A stretch of DNA of 64,000 bases from Emergomyces orientalis. Taxonomy: Eukaryota; Ascomycota; Eurotiomycetes; Onygenales; Ajellomycetaceae. Position numbers and translations under genes: made by a program. Each line of letters begins with the position of its first letter. Within the stretch, counting starts at the first letter, position 1. The stretch is from NCBI GenBank assembly GCA_002110485.1, contig MOWL01000072.1, forward strand, positions 341,270 through 405,269. The letters are read 5' to 3'. Under the pieces are notes generated by a model, which ran no database searches, was not told the DNA's origin, and saw only the letters and a list, made by a program, of their open reading frames with translations. Positions 13,112 through 24,111 of the stretch are shown here, one piece after another.

Positions 13112-14063
13112 TTGCGATCCCCGAGTTAACGAAATATATTTTAGGCTGCAAGAAGAAACCGCCAAAGTCGAAGAACATCTTCTAGACGATAGAAATGGAC
13201 CTCCCCCCTTCGTAGAGGCTATTATCCGCTGCCTCACGATCTCCAAAGCAAACGCATTTGAAAACCTTCTCGAACCCCTCCAAAAGCTATTGCGGCTAAG
13301 CCCACCAATCGCATCGACCTTAGCCCGGCCAGATATGTTCAGCCGCATCGGACAAAAGCTTCATCATACCAAACCCGCCGTGCGGGTGAACCTACTACGT
13401 ATCCTCTCAACCATCTGTGACTCGACAGATGAGCATGGTAGCCTTCTAAGTCGCTATGGCCTCCTCGACGCAATCCGAGACCTCCAGAAAGATTCCCGCG
13501 TCCTCGTCCGAGAACTAGCAGTCCAGCTTATAAAATCTAGCGAAGAGAGCGATGCCGCGCTACTAGGCTCTGCTGCTGTAAAACGCCGAACAACCATACG
13601 GCGACAAAGCACCTCAACCACCCCTCCCACCCTTATTTCTAGCCATTCGATGCCCACCACGCCGCAGGTGGGTCGGTCCAGCGCGTCGAAATTACTTTAT
13701 GAGGGTAGGGATACGCCACGACGTCGCGAAAATGAGATCAACGGTGCCGCCATAGGCCTGAGGCCGGGTAGTCGCGATGGGAGGACCCCAACTACTGGTG
13801 CTGCGGCAGTGGTAGCAGCCACTAGTGGTGGGGGCGGCGGGACCGGAAGCGTTGGGGTGAAAGTGCGTCTTCCGCGCGCCATGACTCAACTTCGACCATC
13901 GTCGTCGTCATCGTCATCTCAGCAGTCCTCAGTATCGTTATTGGCGACTTCGCCGCAAATAAGTGAGAATATACGGACGCCAACTTCGTCGACGAGGCCG
14001 CCGTCTTCGATAGTTAACGCGCGGAGGCGGAGGACGAATACGGGAGGTTCGGGGTGGACTTGA
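8805..14063 (+). CDS. sepH: Septation initiation protein kinase SepH (Cdc7-type MAPKKK)
   Basis: Twelve exons are inferred: 8805-9008, 9083-9217, 9311-9340, 9450-9514, 9604-10036, 10124-11014, 11098-11592, 11702-11836, 11928-12206, 12321-12525, 12595-13045, 13145-14063. They give 1,413 aa with phase closing at every join; exon 3 is only 30 bp. The kinase domain (about 69-320) has GKGAFGSV, AVKQIK, HRDIKGAN (Asp190), DFG (208-210) and GTPYWMAPE. The middle is acidic and Ser-rich. Residues about 690-1,110 are helical and ARM/HEAT-like (for example LPILCDMAHSGKVGRRELWR), followed by a Ser/Thr/Arg-rich tail. SepH is the Aspergillus member of the Cdc7/Cdc15 septation initiation network that triggers cytokinesis from the spindle pole body. 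Length and domain order fit that family. It lies in tandem after FOL3 with no sign of co-regulation. Confidence 0.93.
13079..13109 (+). repeat. Poly-A tract inside sepH intron 11
   Basis: An uninterrupted run of about 31 A sits in the last intron of sepH (13046-13144), upstream of the acceptor TTTTAG. It is likely length-polymorphic and could cause assembly errors; it does not touch the exons. Confidence 0.9.
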
Positions 14064-15350
14064 CAATACGCAATGAACCATGTTATGCCATTGCACCAAG
14101 CAGGGGTTAAAGGCGTAGTTTTACTGGAAGGGGAGCTGTGGTGTTGGCTCCCCTTTTTTCTTCCCCTTTTTTTTTCTCGTTGCGTTTCCTTGTTTTCCTC
14201 TGTTTTCATTCTCTATTCTATCCCTTTTCCCTTTCATACACATGAAAAAGTTTTGTCTAATAGATTCACAGCAGGATATTTTTCTGCTGATTCCCATGAA
14301 TCTCTGAGACGGCCGCACTATTTTTCTTTTAGCGATATGTGCGGGGTGATGGAAAATGGAGAAACGGAAAGCTTTTCGCTTCATTTTCTCAGGTTCTCAT
14401 CCACTCATGTACACGCATTCCTACACTTACACACATCATTTGCATAGCAAAGGCGCATTGGGCATAATTACTATTCAACGATTGTCAAGTTTGATGAACT
14501 TCTCTTTCTACATTTCCTCTTTTCAATTTCTATCTCCTATCTTTGTTTTTCTTCACCCCCTCGTTTCTAAATGAAAATGTGCTGAGGTCGTGTGTCGGAT
14601 TGGTTTTGCCTCTTTGCCTGTTGAAAGAACAACAAGTTCGCCATTACGAAGATTTCTTTTTTATTACTTACCCCTGATTCCCGCTGCTTGATCTTTAGTT
14701 GCCCCGACTTTTTATTCTTTCCTCCTGAGTAACTAAAATAGGAGCTGGGCTTCCATACGACCGACCATTGCTGTTTAACTTTGAGTTGATACAACGAATA
14801 TGATATTTTTCTTTTCTTTTTGCTCAATTTCTTCAAATTAGGGTATTATTACCCGTCGTAAAATCCCTTTCCAAGCTGGATTGGATCCCCGCCCGTCTCT
14901 TATAGTATTCAAAAATTAAATAAATGCGTCTTCATCTACTATGCTGGCCCCTTTATGACATTCATGCCAAGAAACCGGGGTTCAATTAAGGTTATATCAC
15001 ATGATCTAATCCTTGCCAAAAAAAATTTGAAGGCCGAAGAAAAAAAAGGAAAGCAATGCGGACCTGAAAGTTTAAAACTTTCTCCGCCATCGGACGATCA
15101 AAAGGTCCAAACCAGATAATCTCGGCATTTACCTACCTTCAAGACAGGAAATCAACCCGCAACCCAATTGAAAGCACGGGTTCGAAAATTGAGATGATTC
15201 GATTGAAAGGAAAAGTTATTCTCATATATTTCAGTCACTATTCATTTTAATTATCATGGCAGTTTGAATCCGTTTGCTTCTCTATCTTTCCAGTCTCTAT
15301 CTCAAAACGCTTTACAATCTACACTCATTACACCAATCGAAAGCGTGGCT
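14064..15350. other. Intergenic: sepH 3' end and ADCK-like gene upstream region
   Basis: About 1.3 kb of T-rich sequence follows the sepH stop (14,140-14,560), then AT-rich sequence up to the next start. No convincing coding region was found on either strand; the frames here have no domain and no splice context. Confidence 0.5.
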
Positions 15351-17520
15351 ATGCGACCCCAAATTCGAATTCCAATACTATTCCCGTCCTCTTTTAGCGG
15401 CCCCGCATCGTCATCGTCAACATCTTCCAATCCTTTACTCCTGCGCGTTCACAATTCCCTACGATCGCAATGGACATGTCACCAATGTCTACAGCAACGG
15501 CAGGGACGGGTACAGAGACTGCAGATCCCCCGCTTTCCTTCCCGTGAATATGCAACGACGACGCCGCAGTTTCAAAAACCTAATGATAACGGAGGAGGGA
15601 ATAATAATAAGAGGCGGCCCAGAAGAGCGCTGCAATATGCCGCAGCCGGTGGAACGGTTGGGGCGGCGTTGTTTGCGTTTTCGGATGATATGAAGCATGT
15701 ATATTCGGCGGCGGAAAGGACAGGGAGGGTTACGGCTGCGTTGGCTGTTTGTATTAATGAGTGAGTCTGGGATATTTTGTTGCTGGGTTTTGCTCGTAGG
15801 ACTTTGTGGGGTTAGGGGTTAGGGGACTGTGGGCTGGAGATTTTGGGAGTGCTTCCAATTGAAATTTTGATTGAATAGGGGAAAGTGCTATAATGGAAAT
15901 GGTTTGGGCTAACGTATTTCACTTTATATAGCTATCGCAAGACCTTAAACCGACACTCAGACTCCGAAGAAGAAAAGGCGGAGTGGCTGAAAGCCTGCCA
16001 TAAACGTTGCGCGGAGCGAACCTTGCGTGTGCTGGAAAAGAATGGATCAATATTCATCAAGCTGGGACAACACCTGAGTAGCATGGGTTACCTGTTACCG
16101 CTGGAATGGACCACGACGTTTATCCCGCTGCAGGACAAATGCCCCGTTTCCTCGTTCGAGTCAATTGAGGAAATGTTCGCCAAGGATACCGGACACACAA
16201 TCGACGAACTTTTCTCAAGTTTTGACAGGGTGCCTATTGGGGCTGCATCTCTGGCGCAAGTCCATGTCGGAGTTCTAAGGGAAACTGGTCAAAAAGTTGC
16301 GGTTAAGGTGCAACATCCTACATTGGCAGAATGGGTTCCACTTGATCTTGCATTAACCCGGTTTACATTTTTGACATTGAAGAAGTTCTTCCCTGAATAT
16401 GATCTTGAGTGGTTGTCGAGTGAGATGGAGTTTTCTTTACCACAAGAATTGGATTTCAGAATGGAAGGGGAGAATGCGAAGAGAGCCCGCGAATATTTTC
16501 GGAAGAAAGTGGTTACTGTTGCGCCTTTGGTTATTCCTGAAGGTTGGTAATTTCTTGTAACGTACTGTGGGTAATATTTACACGGTGTGTATACTGACTT
16601 TACAAATCTAGTGATGTGGGCGAAGAAGAGAATTCTGGTCATGGAATTTATTGCCGGGCGTCGACCTGACGATCTCGAATATTTGGACTCCAACAGAATT
16701 GATAGAGACGAGGTTTCTGCTGCCCTGGCTCACATATTCAACGAAATGATTTTTGGAGACGGTGCCCCTCTCCACTGTGACCCTCATGGCGGGAACATTG
16801 CTGTCAGAAAGAACGATTCGGGTCGGAAACCCAACTTTGACATCATTCTCTACGACCATGGACTATATCGCGATATCTCAACAGACCTTCGCCGCAATTA
16901 CGCCAAGTTGTGGCTTGCTGTTATTAATTCTGATGAAGCGGGCATGCGCGAGTATTCTTACAAGGTTGCCGGAGTCACAGATGACCAATTCCCTCTTTTC
17001 GCGAGTGCAATCACGGGCAGGGATTATACCGTCCTATCGAAGAAAGATGTTGTATCGGCCCGCTCTGCACAGGAAAAAGAAGCGATATCGAGTGCGTTAG
17101 GCGACGGCTTGCTTCGAGAGCTAGTCCAGATGCTTGGGAAGGTTCCACGCATAATCTTGTTGATTCTCAAAACAAATGATCTCAGTAAGCTACACCCGCA
17201 CCTATGCCCCTCCAGCCCAAGTGATGTAGCCCCCAATGGTTAATCAAACATCTTTTCTTAATCTAGCCCGCAGCCTTGACGAGAACCTTCACACCCGCCA
17301 TGGGCCTTTGCGCACATTCTTAATCCTCGCAAAATATGCAACCTGTACGGTCTTCGAAGAGCAAATGGAAGTCATCCGCCAACGTGGCAGCATCCTCTGG
17401 CCGCGAAACTTCGTCAAGTTCGTTCAGGCCTGGGCCAGCTATCTACGAGTCGAGATTAAATTGGAGTTGTATGAACACTGGCTCTCGCTCAGGGGCCGGC
17501 TTGGCTTGCACAATGATTGA
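15351..17520 (+). CDS. ABC1/ADCK (UbiB) family mitochondrial kinase-like protein, Mcp2/ADCK1 type
   Basis: Four exons (15351-15760, 15932-16542, 16612-17184, 17267-17520) give 615 aa with phase closing throughout. The N terminus is rich in Arg/Ser/Leu without acids for about 65 residues, ending near RFPSREYATT, a likely mitochondrial presequence; a Gly/Ala hydrophobic stretch follows. UbiB-family hallmarks are present: KxGQ in SIFIKLGQHLSSM (K180-Q183), the Ala-rich loop PIGAASLAQVHVG, AVKVQHP, the ExD-type segment ELDFRMEGENA, HCDPHGGNIAV and ILYDHGLYRDI (DFG equivalent). These proteins are atypical kinases/ATPases; yeast Coq8 supports ubiquinone synthesis, and Mcp2/Cqd2 affects mitochondrial lipid and coenzyme Q distribution. 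The overall pattern looks closer to Mcp2/ADCK1 than Coq8, but without alignment the subfamily is tentative. Confidence 0.88.
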
Positions 17521-18405
17521 TTTTTTAATATCTATGGTTTGGGTGAACGAAAGGTAGAAATTTCCCCCGATGTGCTGGCTAGACATTTCGTTCCCTGGTC
17601 CTTTCTTCCCTTGCCACCGGACTTTGACTTCTGATCACGTTCCCGTGCTTTTCTTAACCAGTATTAGCGAAAGCAGATTTCCTTTCTTCTTTTTGGACTT
17701 TTTGTTGGGCTAAGTTATACCCGTTGGACAACCCATTCTCTGTTCAAATTTATTTCACCTGTTCTGCACATTTAGACTTATAGACATTTATATAGAGGCG
17801 GGGAGGATTTATTGGCTTGGTCAGCGATCTGCTCAAGATTTCTACTTAAATTAATATAAACTATTGCACCCAGGCTTTTGATGTCAGAGAATACAAATTA
17901 TCCTTCCTTAGAAATAATATTAACATTTTAGTATCTGCCTACAGATATTATTGTGTATGAAAAACTCATGTAGATTTAAGGTTGCTCCAATGCGCCGCAC
18001 GTGACTACTAGTAGGTCCTTTAAAACAGCGAATTTGGCGGCGTTCATGATATAAGAGTAGATTTGGGAAAATTATTAACAGATGACGGCATTTGGCGAGG
18101 ATGATTCACTTCTTCTTCCTCTCTTCACTCGAAGATCATTTTTTATTTGTTTTTTCCCCCCAGGGGGTTGCGAAACCTACATAAAACCTCTCTACGGTCC
18201 ATTTGATTAATTTCTTCATACCCAGGGGCATTTCCCCTGATACATCCCCAAGAACCTCTTTGATTAATTTCAAAAACCCGCATATAAAACAGAGGGACAA
18301 CGGGAGAAACACTTCTATGCTTTGTACAAAGTCAAAACAACACAAATCAGAGCTTTACCTAGTGCGCAACTCAGAGGGAACAAACAGCCTCCTGCGCGGA
18401 CCAAA
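17521..18405. other. Intergenic, AT-rich
   Basis: This holds the 3' end of the ADCK-like gene and the upstream region of the small membrane protein. A near-repeat CATTTGATTAATTTCTTCATA / CTTTGATTAATTTCAAAA at about 18,200-18,275 is the only internal repetition noticed. No coding region is supported. Confidence 0.4.
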
Positions 18406-18810
18406 ATGACGATGGACAAAAAACCATCTCTAGGCAGGAGACTATCCAAAAATAATCCTAGGGTATGTTTTCTGAATACCAAATATCTTTGCGCTGCGGG
18501 AGCAGAGAAGGGAGCAGACAAGTAAAGTCGTTGGGTGTTTTTATACTTCTTTTTTTTGTCATCCCGCCCTTTTCCGTCGCTCCACAAAAGCGCTCGCCAT
18601 GCCCCTCTCCCTCACCCCCTCTCTATCATTTATCTCCCCTACTTACGCCCTCAACAGTCCATACACGTACCGATGGCCGCATTCGCAATGGCCCTTGTCC
18701 TCGGTGCGTACTGCATAACCAGCATCCGAAGTGCGCGCCGAAACGCGAGATATTCATCCTTAACCCCAGCTAACCCCAGTGGGTCATCGGGGACGGAGGG
18801 GCAAGGTTGA
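18406..18810 (+). CDS. Small single-pass membrane protein, 69 aa
   Basis: Two exons, 18406-18462 and 18658-18810, are joined across a GTATGT...CAACAG intron in phase 0. Exon 1 encodes a basic N terminus (MTMDKKPSLGRRLSKNNPR). Exon 2 starts SIHVPMAAFAMALVLGAYC, giving one hydrophobic segment of about 16-18 residues, followed by a positive stretch (SIRSARRNAR) and a Ser/Gly-rich tail. I have no family name for it. The clean intron, the basic-hydrophobic-basic layout and the position between two mitochondrial genes make a small mitochondrial or ER membrane protein plausible, but this is inference. The internal Met codons in exon 2 are possible but less likely starts. Confidence 0.6.
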
Positions 18811-20020
18811 CTCTGATGTTGATGTCGATGTTGGGATTGAGAGATGCGAGCCAGCCAATTATGAATAAAAGGCTAGGTCAAACCTGCCTACGAGGGAGTT
18901 GGGAGTTCCAGGAGCGTGGGCACGAGGATCTAACTTTTGGCCTTGCGTTCCTTTTCTAACTTTTTTTTTTTATATATTGATACGTACTATGTTTTTTCAG
19001 TGGGAATTGGGAGAAGAAAATATATTGGTTTGACGATTTTCTGGTATCTTGTATATCTAAAAGTTCTAGTGCGTTTAGTATATATTTAATAACACTGGAG
19101 GTGCGTTTCTGATTCTTTTCTTTTTGGCGGTGAAAAGGCGTATGGCCGTGGCCGTGGGTTTCTCAAACTAAAAGCAAGCACAACCAAATAATATGAATAT
19201 AGAGAATTATGAATATCACAGTTCACATATGCGCCCAACCTTGTACATTGAAATCAATACAACGCTCGATCCTGGTCTTGATCCAATCACCAATCACGCC
19301 TATGTAATTTTCATTGTCCTGCTCTGTATATCAAAAATGTATTGAAGGTGCACAACGCCCACCCTGCCCCACCGCCAATAAAAATTAAAATAAATAAAAT
19401 AAAAAAGAGAAGAGAAATGAAGAGAAGAGAAAAGAGAGAAGGTATTTTTTGGGACCCAGTAAAGTAGAGATTATCTGATATATTCGCAATAACGAAAATT
19501 GCGAGAGAACGGTCATACGTAAAAACATGTCTGTATATATGTATATTGGAAAAAATGCAAAAAGTTAAAAGAAAGAGCAAGCGCAAGAAGGAACAAATAC
19601 AGGACAAAATGAAAAATGAAACCATGTAGAATGAAAAGAAGCTTATAGAACCTTGAAGTACTGTACGCTAGTAGTAGATGCAGCGGCAGCAGCAAGAGAT
19701 CCGAGGACAAAAAGAAGTAATCCACCCAACCCCCAAAAGACACGAGAAACATAATAGGAGAAGGACAAAAAATAACACCACGCCATTAAAAAGAACAATA
19801 CTATACGATAGGAAACAAAACAAAACAAACCCCAGTAGTCGTTAGCTACGGATTCAAAAGAAAAATTGGAAGAGAGCAAATGTAATCATTGAAACAATCA
19901 AGTGAAGGGAGTGAGGAAACAAAATCTCCCTCCCAACAATGCTAAGTTTCTTGATATTTTGCGTATATTTCCCAAGCCCAAATTTGGGGTTATTTTGTGT
20001 AAACAAACAAAAAAGATAAA

Positions 20021-20066
<46 letters not shown>

Positions 20067-20505
20067 TAACGCCAAAAAAATGCCTAGATGTTGGTATGTA
20101 TATGTGTTCTGTTTCACATTTCAAGATGAATATTCGCGGCATTAGTCAATGGTGTGATATCATGCGGGGTGTAAACGGTGTGACAGAGTGTTAATGGGGG
20201 CTTTCTCGGAGTGGAAGTACGCGAAATGAAACAAGAGTATGTATTATGTGTTCATATGTATCATTGGAGGAGGTAGAAAAGGAAATAGACAGGTAGACAG
20301 TAAACTAGTCAAGGATAACAAGATCGGTCGAAGTATGTGAAAATGTCGTGGGAGATTAGAAAGGCGAAGTGAGGCACTAGGCGCACTATCTTTTTTCTCT
20401 TCAATTTTAAAATTTCTTTACAAGCCCTTTATGAGGAACCATGTGTGGTTTGGAAGTCGAATGCTGTTTTAATTTTCCTAAGGCCTTCACCTGAAAAGCA
20501 AGCTT
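18811..20505. other. Convergent intergenic region, no gene seen
   Basis: AT-rich sequence lies between the small membrane gene and the carrier gene on the other strand. The T- or A-rich frames on the minus strand (19,311-20,117) read as Phe/Leu/Ser strings and are not supported as genes. Confidence 0.5.
20022..20068. repeat. GT/GA microsatellite
   Basis: A GTGTGT run passes directly into a GAGAGA run, with small interruptions at the right end, in non-coding sequence. Confidence 0.9.
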
Positions 20506-21831
20506 TCAATATGCGGATGAGCTATCCTCGCTCGTAATCAGTGCTTGTTCGCCTTCGTGCTGCATCCAGTGGATAATGTTTCGAAGATACTCATAGGTGA
20601 GCATCGTCGTCATAGCCGCTGGCACAGCGCGGAACAAATTCGTTCCAATCCCAGCGTAGAAGGCGCGCCAGCCCTCCTCCACCAAGATCGTCTGGCATGT
20701 GCGAATCACGCCACGATATCTGGGGCGGTTGCGCATCCCGTCCGAGGATGAAGCGCCAACACCGGTCCCTGGAGGCCGGCCGTGGTCCTGTGGCTGTTCA
20801 AGCCCGCCTCGAAAAGCGATGCCTTCTGACGAATACGCCGGAGAGGATCGTTGCTGTGTTTGTAGTCGGGTCCTAAGAACTTCGTGTGGGTATGTTGCTG
20901 TGCTGGCACATAATTTGCTGAGAAAAGTGGCTGCTGTGATTCCGGTCCAATGGGGGTTTCCGGCGTCTGGATGTTCCCCGATTCCGAACCCTGTGAAAGC
21001 CATTTTAAAATATTCGTATAGGGGGAACTGAATGGCGACATGTGACAGGCCGAGGAGCGCAGGAGTGAGGCCAGAGTAGAAAGCACGGAGGCCTTCACTC
21101 GCGTACATCTTCCGTGCGGCATCCAGCGTGTTCTTGTAGTACCAAGGGGCTTGATAGCCGTTGCTAGCGGGTCGAAAGCTCTGTGACATGAGTCTTGTCT
21201 TAATGACCCATATTGGGTTTGTGGCTATTGTTGAGCAAGCGCCAGCTGTGAGTGATGCATATCCTCGGGCTAACCACCAGTTATCTGCAAATAGTTATAT
21301 ATCAGCAAGTTAGATCAAAAACATAGAGAGAAGACGTGAATCGAGCAGACCTGTCTTTTTGGAGAAATATTCTCGTGATCTATCGTAAACGGTTAAATAG
21401 ACAGCCCAGGTGGGAAGGTAGCCTAACAGCATCGGCCCCAGCCCTCTATATAGCCCTCTAATGCCTTCATCTCGCCATATCATCCTCCCTGTCCCGACCA
21501 TCCCACGATATAGTGTTCCGGACTCCACTAGTTTGCCATTTCGGCGCATTTGAAACCCTCCCTGCGCTTGCAGTTTTGTCTTTATCACATCCAGCGGGCA
21601 TGTCATGATCCCCGACGCAACACCCGCACTAGCTCCGCAGAACGGTGTGATGTATGCCTGGGGAACCCGTGTGGAATATATCTGGAGACTCCTCAACGTC
21701 GACGACCCTGGCGGAGGAGTAGCCCCGGCATGTACTGTAGGAGTTGTTGATTGATTTTCTGACGCTGAGATCCCCTGCTGCGATGTAGAGCCGCCAAGAG
21801 TCCTTGACGAGTCGGTGCGGCCCAAAGACAT
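20506..21831 (-). CDS. Mitochondrial carrier, NAD+ transporter type (Yia6/Ndt1-like)
   Basis: Two exons (21831-21351, 21284-20506) joined by GTCTGC...TTGCAG give 419 aa with phase closing. The three mitochondrial carrier repeats are visible by their signatures: PLDVIKTKLQ, NPIWVIKTRL and YPHEVLRTRL. Each is followed by a matrix-helix segment such as DEGIRGLYRGLGP, SEGLRAFYSGLTP and EEGWRAFYAGIG. The PIWVIKTR form of repeat 2 is typical of the carrier branch that moves NAD+, pyrimidine nucleotides, FAD or folate. Overall similarity looks best to yeast Yia6/Yea6, which import NAD+ into the matrix. A roughly 45-residue Gly/Ser/Pro insert lies in the third matrix loop (about 20,710-20,840) and a long Ser/Thr N terminus precedes repeat 1; both are longer than in yeast. 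It is divergent from QCR7. Confidence 0.87.
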
Positions 21832-22626
21832 AATGTCTATTGACGACGAAGGTTGCGGGATCTCAAATTCTTAACGGTCACCGCCACAGCATGGATGAAA
21901 TAATATTGTCGTACAGGGGCGGGCGCCGCTTCTTGCGAGGTTGAGTATGGGAATATATACCTTCGATATCTTATGGAGATAATTCACTATGTATCTGTTA
22001 ACCCACACGAAAACGAACATCTATAAATGCTCCCCTTTTTGTCAGGCCGGTACAGATGGAATCGTTTGGCGCGGATATAGTCTTGTTCAATCGCGGCGCC
22101 TGCGGGGGTTTGTTGCCCTCACGGCTCCCTACAGGAGCGGCGCAACTTAGCGATCGACCATACCCATGCCACAGTTGATATGAGAGCACAAGTTGAAGGG
22201 AACAGGGAGCCCAGCGGCAGGGGACTTGAAATGATAATAATAGCCAAGCTGGTGACAGTGGAAGTGAGTGCAAATGAACAGCCGTAATGGCGTATACAGC
22301 AGTGTTGAAAAGAAGAGCGAAGAAGTTGTCAGCGTCCAAAATGGCCCCTCCCCCCGGTGTCGCCGTCCTTGATATTCTCGCTCGGAAGATGCGCCGGTCA
22401 CGAGATGCCGCCAGTTCCCAAGAACAGCCAGTTTCGCCGAGATGGTCCGAGCGCTGGTTTTCCCACAGCAAACAACTCCTCTTACTCAGCGCCTGGGAAG
22501 TTGTACCGCCCGTTGGACCTCATCTCATCGCATTGCATCCACGCAAACTGTCCCAGCCCACGCCGCCCATTGCGCTGCTCAGATACCGATATTACCCTAC
22601 TTGACTGCCGATTCCTCCTCTACGCC
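21832..22626. promoter_or_regulatory. Divergent promoter region, carrier gene / QCR7
   Basis: About 800 bp separate the two start codons. Open frames here on both strands (for example 21,998-22,471 minus and 22,287-22,604 plus) have no domain, and they overlap the leader expected for QCR7. A short upstream frame beginning at 22,287 could act as an upstream ORF, but nothing proves it. Confidence 0.4.
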
Positions 22627-23508
22627 ATGTCCGCCCCCTCTCTTCTCAAGCAGATCAACGCCCGGCCATGGCTCAAACGGATGATGATGCCACTCGCCAA
22701 CTGGCACGCCAATGCCTCTGGATACAGGCAAATGGGACTGAGGTAATTAATTATATCTACTCTCTAAGCACGGAGTATTTGCAGGATAATATGAGGATGC
22801 GGTGTTATGGACCCGGGGAGATAGAAAAGGGAGGGGATGGCGAGGGGGGGAGGCCGGAGAGGCCAATTGTTGATTCGACTGATGAAAAAAGGCGGCTGAC
22901 ACAGAGACATATAGAGCCGATGACTTGATCCCCGAAGAGAACGACACCGTCCAGCTCGCAATTAGAAGACTTCCACCCAAGGAAGCCTACGACCGCGTCT
23001 TCCGCATCCGACGCGCATTCCAGGTCCGTCCACCCGAAATATTTGCCGTCGTATCTGTTCCGCGTTCAAAAAATGAAATACAATGCAGAAAACAAAGTAG
23101 AGGTTCAATTCTTGCTAACATATATCACCCAAAAAACAGCTCTCCATTGAACATCAGCTCCTCCCTGTCGAACAACAAACCAAGCCAGAAGAGGTGAGCC
23201 TGAGACTATAATTCTTCCCGTCAAATTAGTTTTGATGGTCCTCCATTGGATAATCCGAATTGAATCCTTGCCGATTGGTCGATAGAACAGAAAAATAGCT
23301 CCATCAGAATTCTGCAACCTACATTCCCCTCATATATATATATATATATTTTTCTGTCTTCTGCCCAACTGCACAACAAATCAATCAAGACTAACCACCG
23401 ATTTGTGATAACAATTAGGACGTCGAGTATCTCAGCCCTATCATCCGGGAAATCGAGCGCGAGAACAAGGAACGGGCGGAACTCGATAACCTCATCATCA
23501 AGCGATAG
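22627..23508 (+). CDS. QCR7: Cytochrome b-c1 complex subunit 7 (Qcr7)
   Basis: Four exons (22627-22742, 22915-23023, 23140-23193, 23419-23508) give exactly 122 aa with phase closing; every intron is GT-AG. The protein reads through the Qcr7/UQCRB landmarks: KQINARPWLKRMMMPLANW, SGYRQMGL, RADDLIPEENDTVQLAIRRL, PPKEAYDRVFRIRRAFQ, and the end YLSPIIREIERENKER. Its length matches the family. Qcr7 is a small nuclear-encoded matrix-side subunit of respiratory complex III, needed for assembly around cytochrome b. It has no cleavable presequence, as expected. Exon 3 is only 54 bp. Very high confidence in identity. Confidence 0.95.
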
Positions 23509-24111
23509 AATGTACGCATATAAAGTGATACGAGAGTGAGGTGGCATTGTCGTTGAGAGATCCTTGACCGGCATTTCAAAATTAAGAAAAGAAAAAAAAG
23601 AACAAAAATTCGGTAAATGAAGGAGATATTCGTTTTGACCCGATTCCTCTCCGCATATATCTTTCTCTCTCTCTTATTTTCGGACTCAGAAGTCCGCTGG
23701 CTGGGTGATGTTGATGGCAATGGAGCGTTGCTGTTGCTGTGGGTGTCTGATTAGGGGGAGATGTTAATGTTGGAAATAAACAACTACTGCTACTATTGTA
23801 CTGTACAGATCTACTATACTTCATAGATGGAATGGGATGCGTGTTTTTCTTTTTTCAAGCATAATAACGTCGGATATGACAACCAAAAGTTGTTGTTTGA
23901 CAATAACATCTCCTAGGGTATCGACAAATATGGGAAGTATATACATGAAAATACAGGTATCTATAAGTATATGTATAAGATGTCCAGCATGACGCAAAAT
24001 ATATAAAAAAAATTAACCAAAAAGCTCTGTGTAGCCCAAAAACCAAAGGCAAATACAAACCATCCCCTTCCCTGTATCCAATTTCTTCCTGTCTTACACC
24101 CATCTCCAAGT
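23509..24111. other. Convergent intergenic region between QCR7 and the glycosylase
   Basis: Low-complexity 3' sequence of two converging genes. Several TATATA runs occur, including one inside QCR7 intron 3. No gene seen. Confidence 0.5.

Noticed and set aside
22287..22604. Plus-strand frame upstream of QCR7 as an N-terminal extension
   Set aside because: QCR7 has a complete start at 22,627 matching family length; the upstream frame does not join it.
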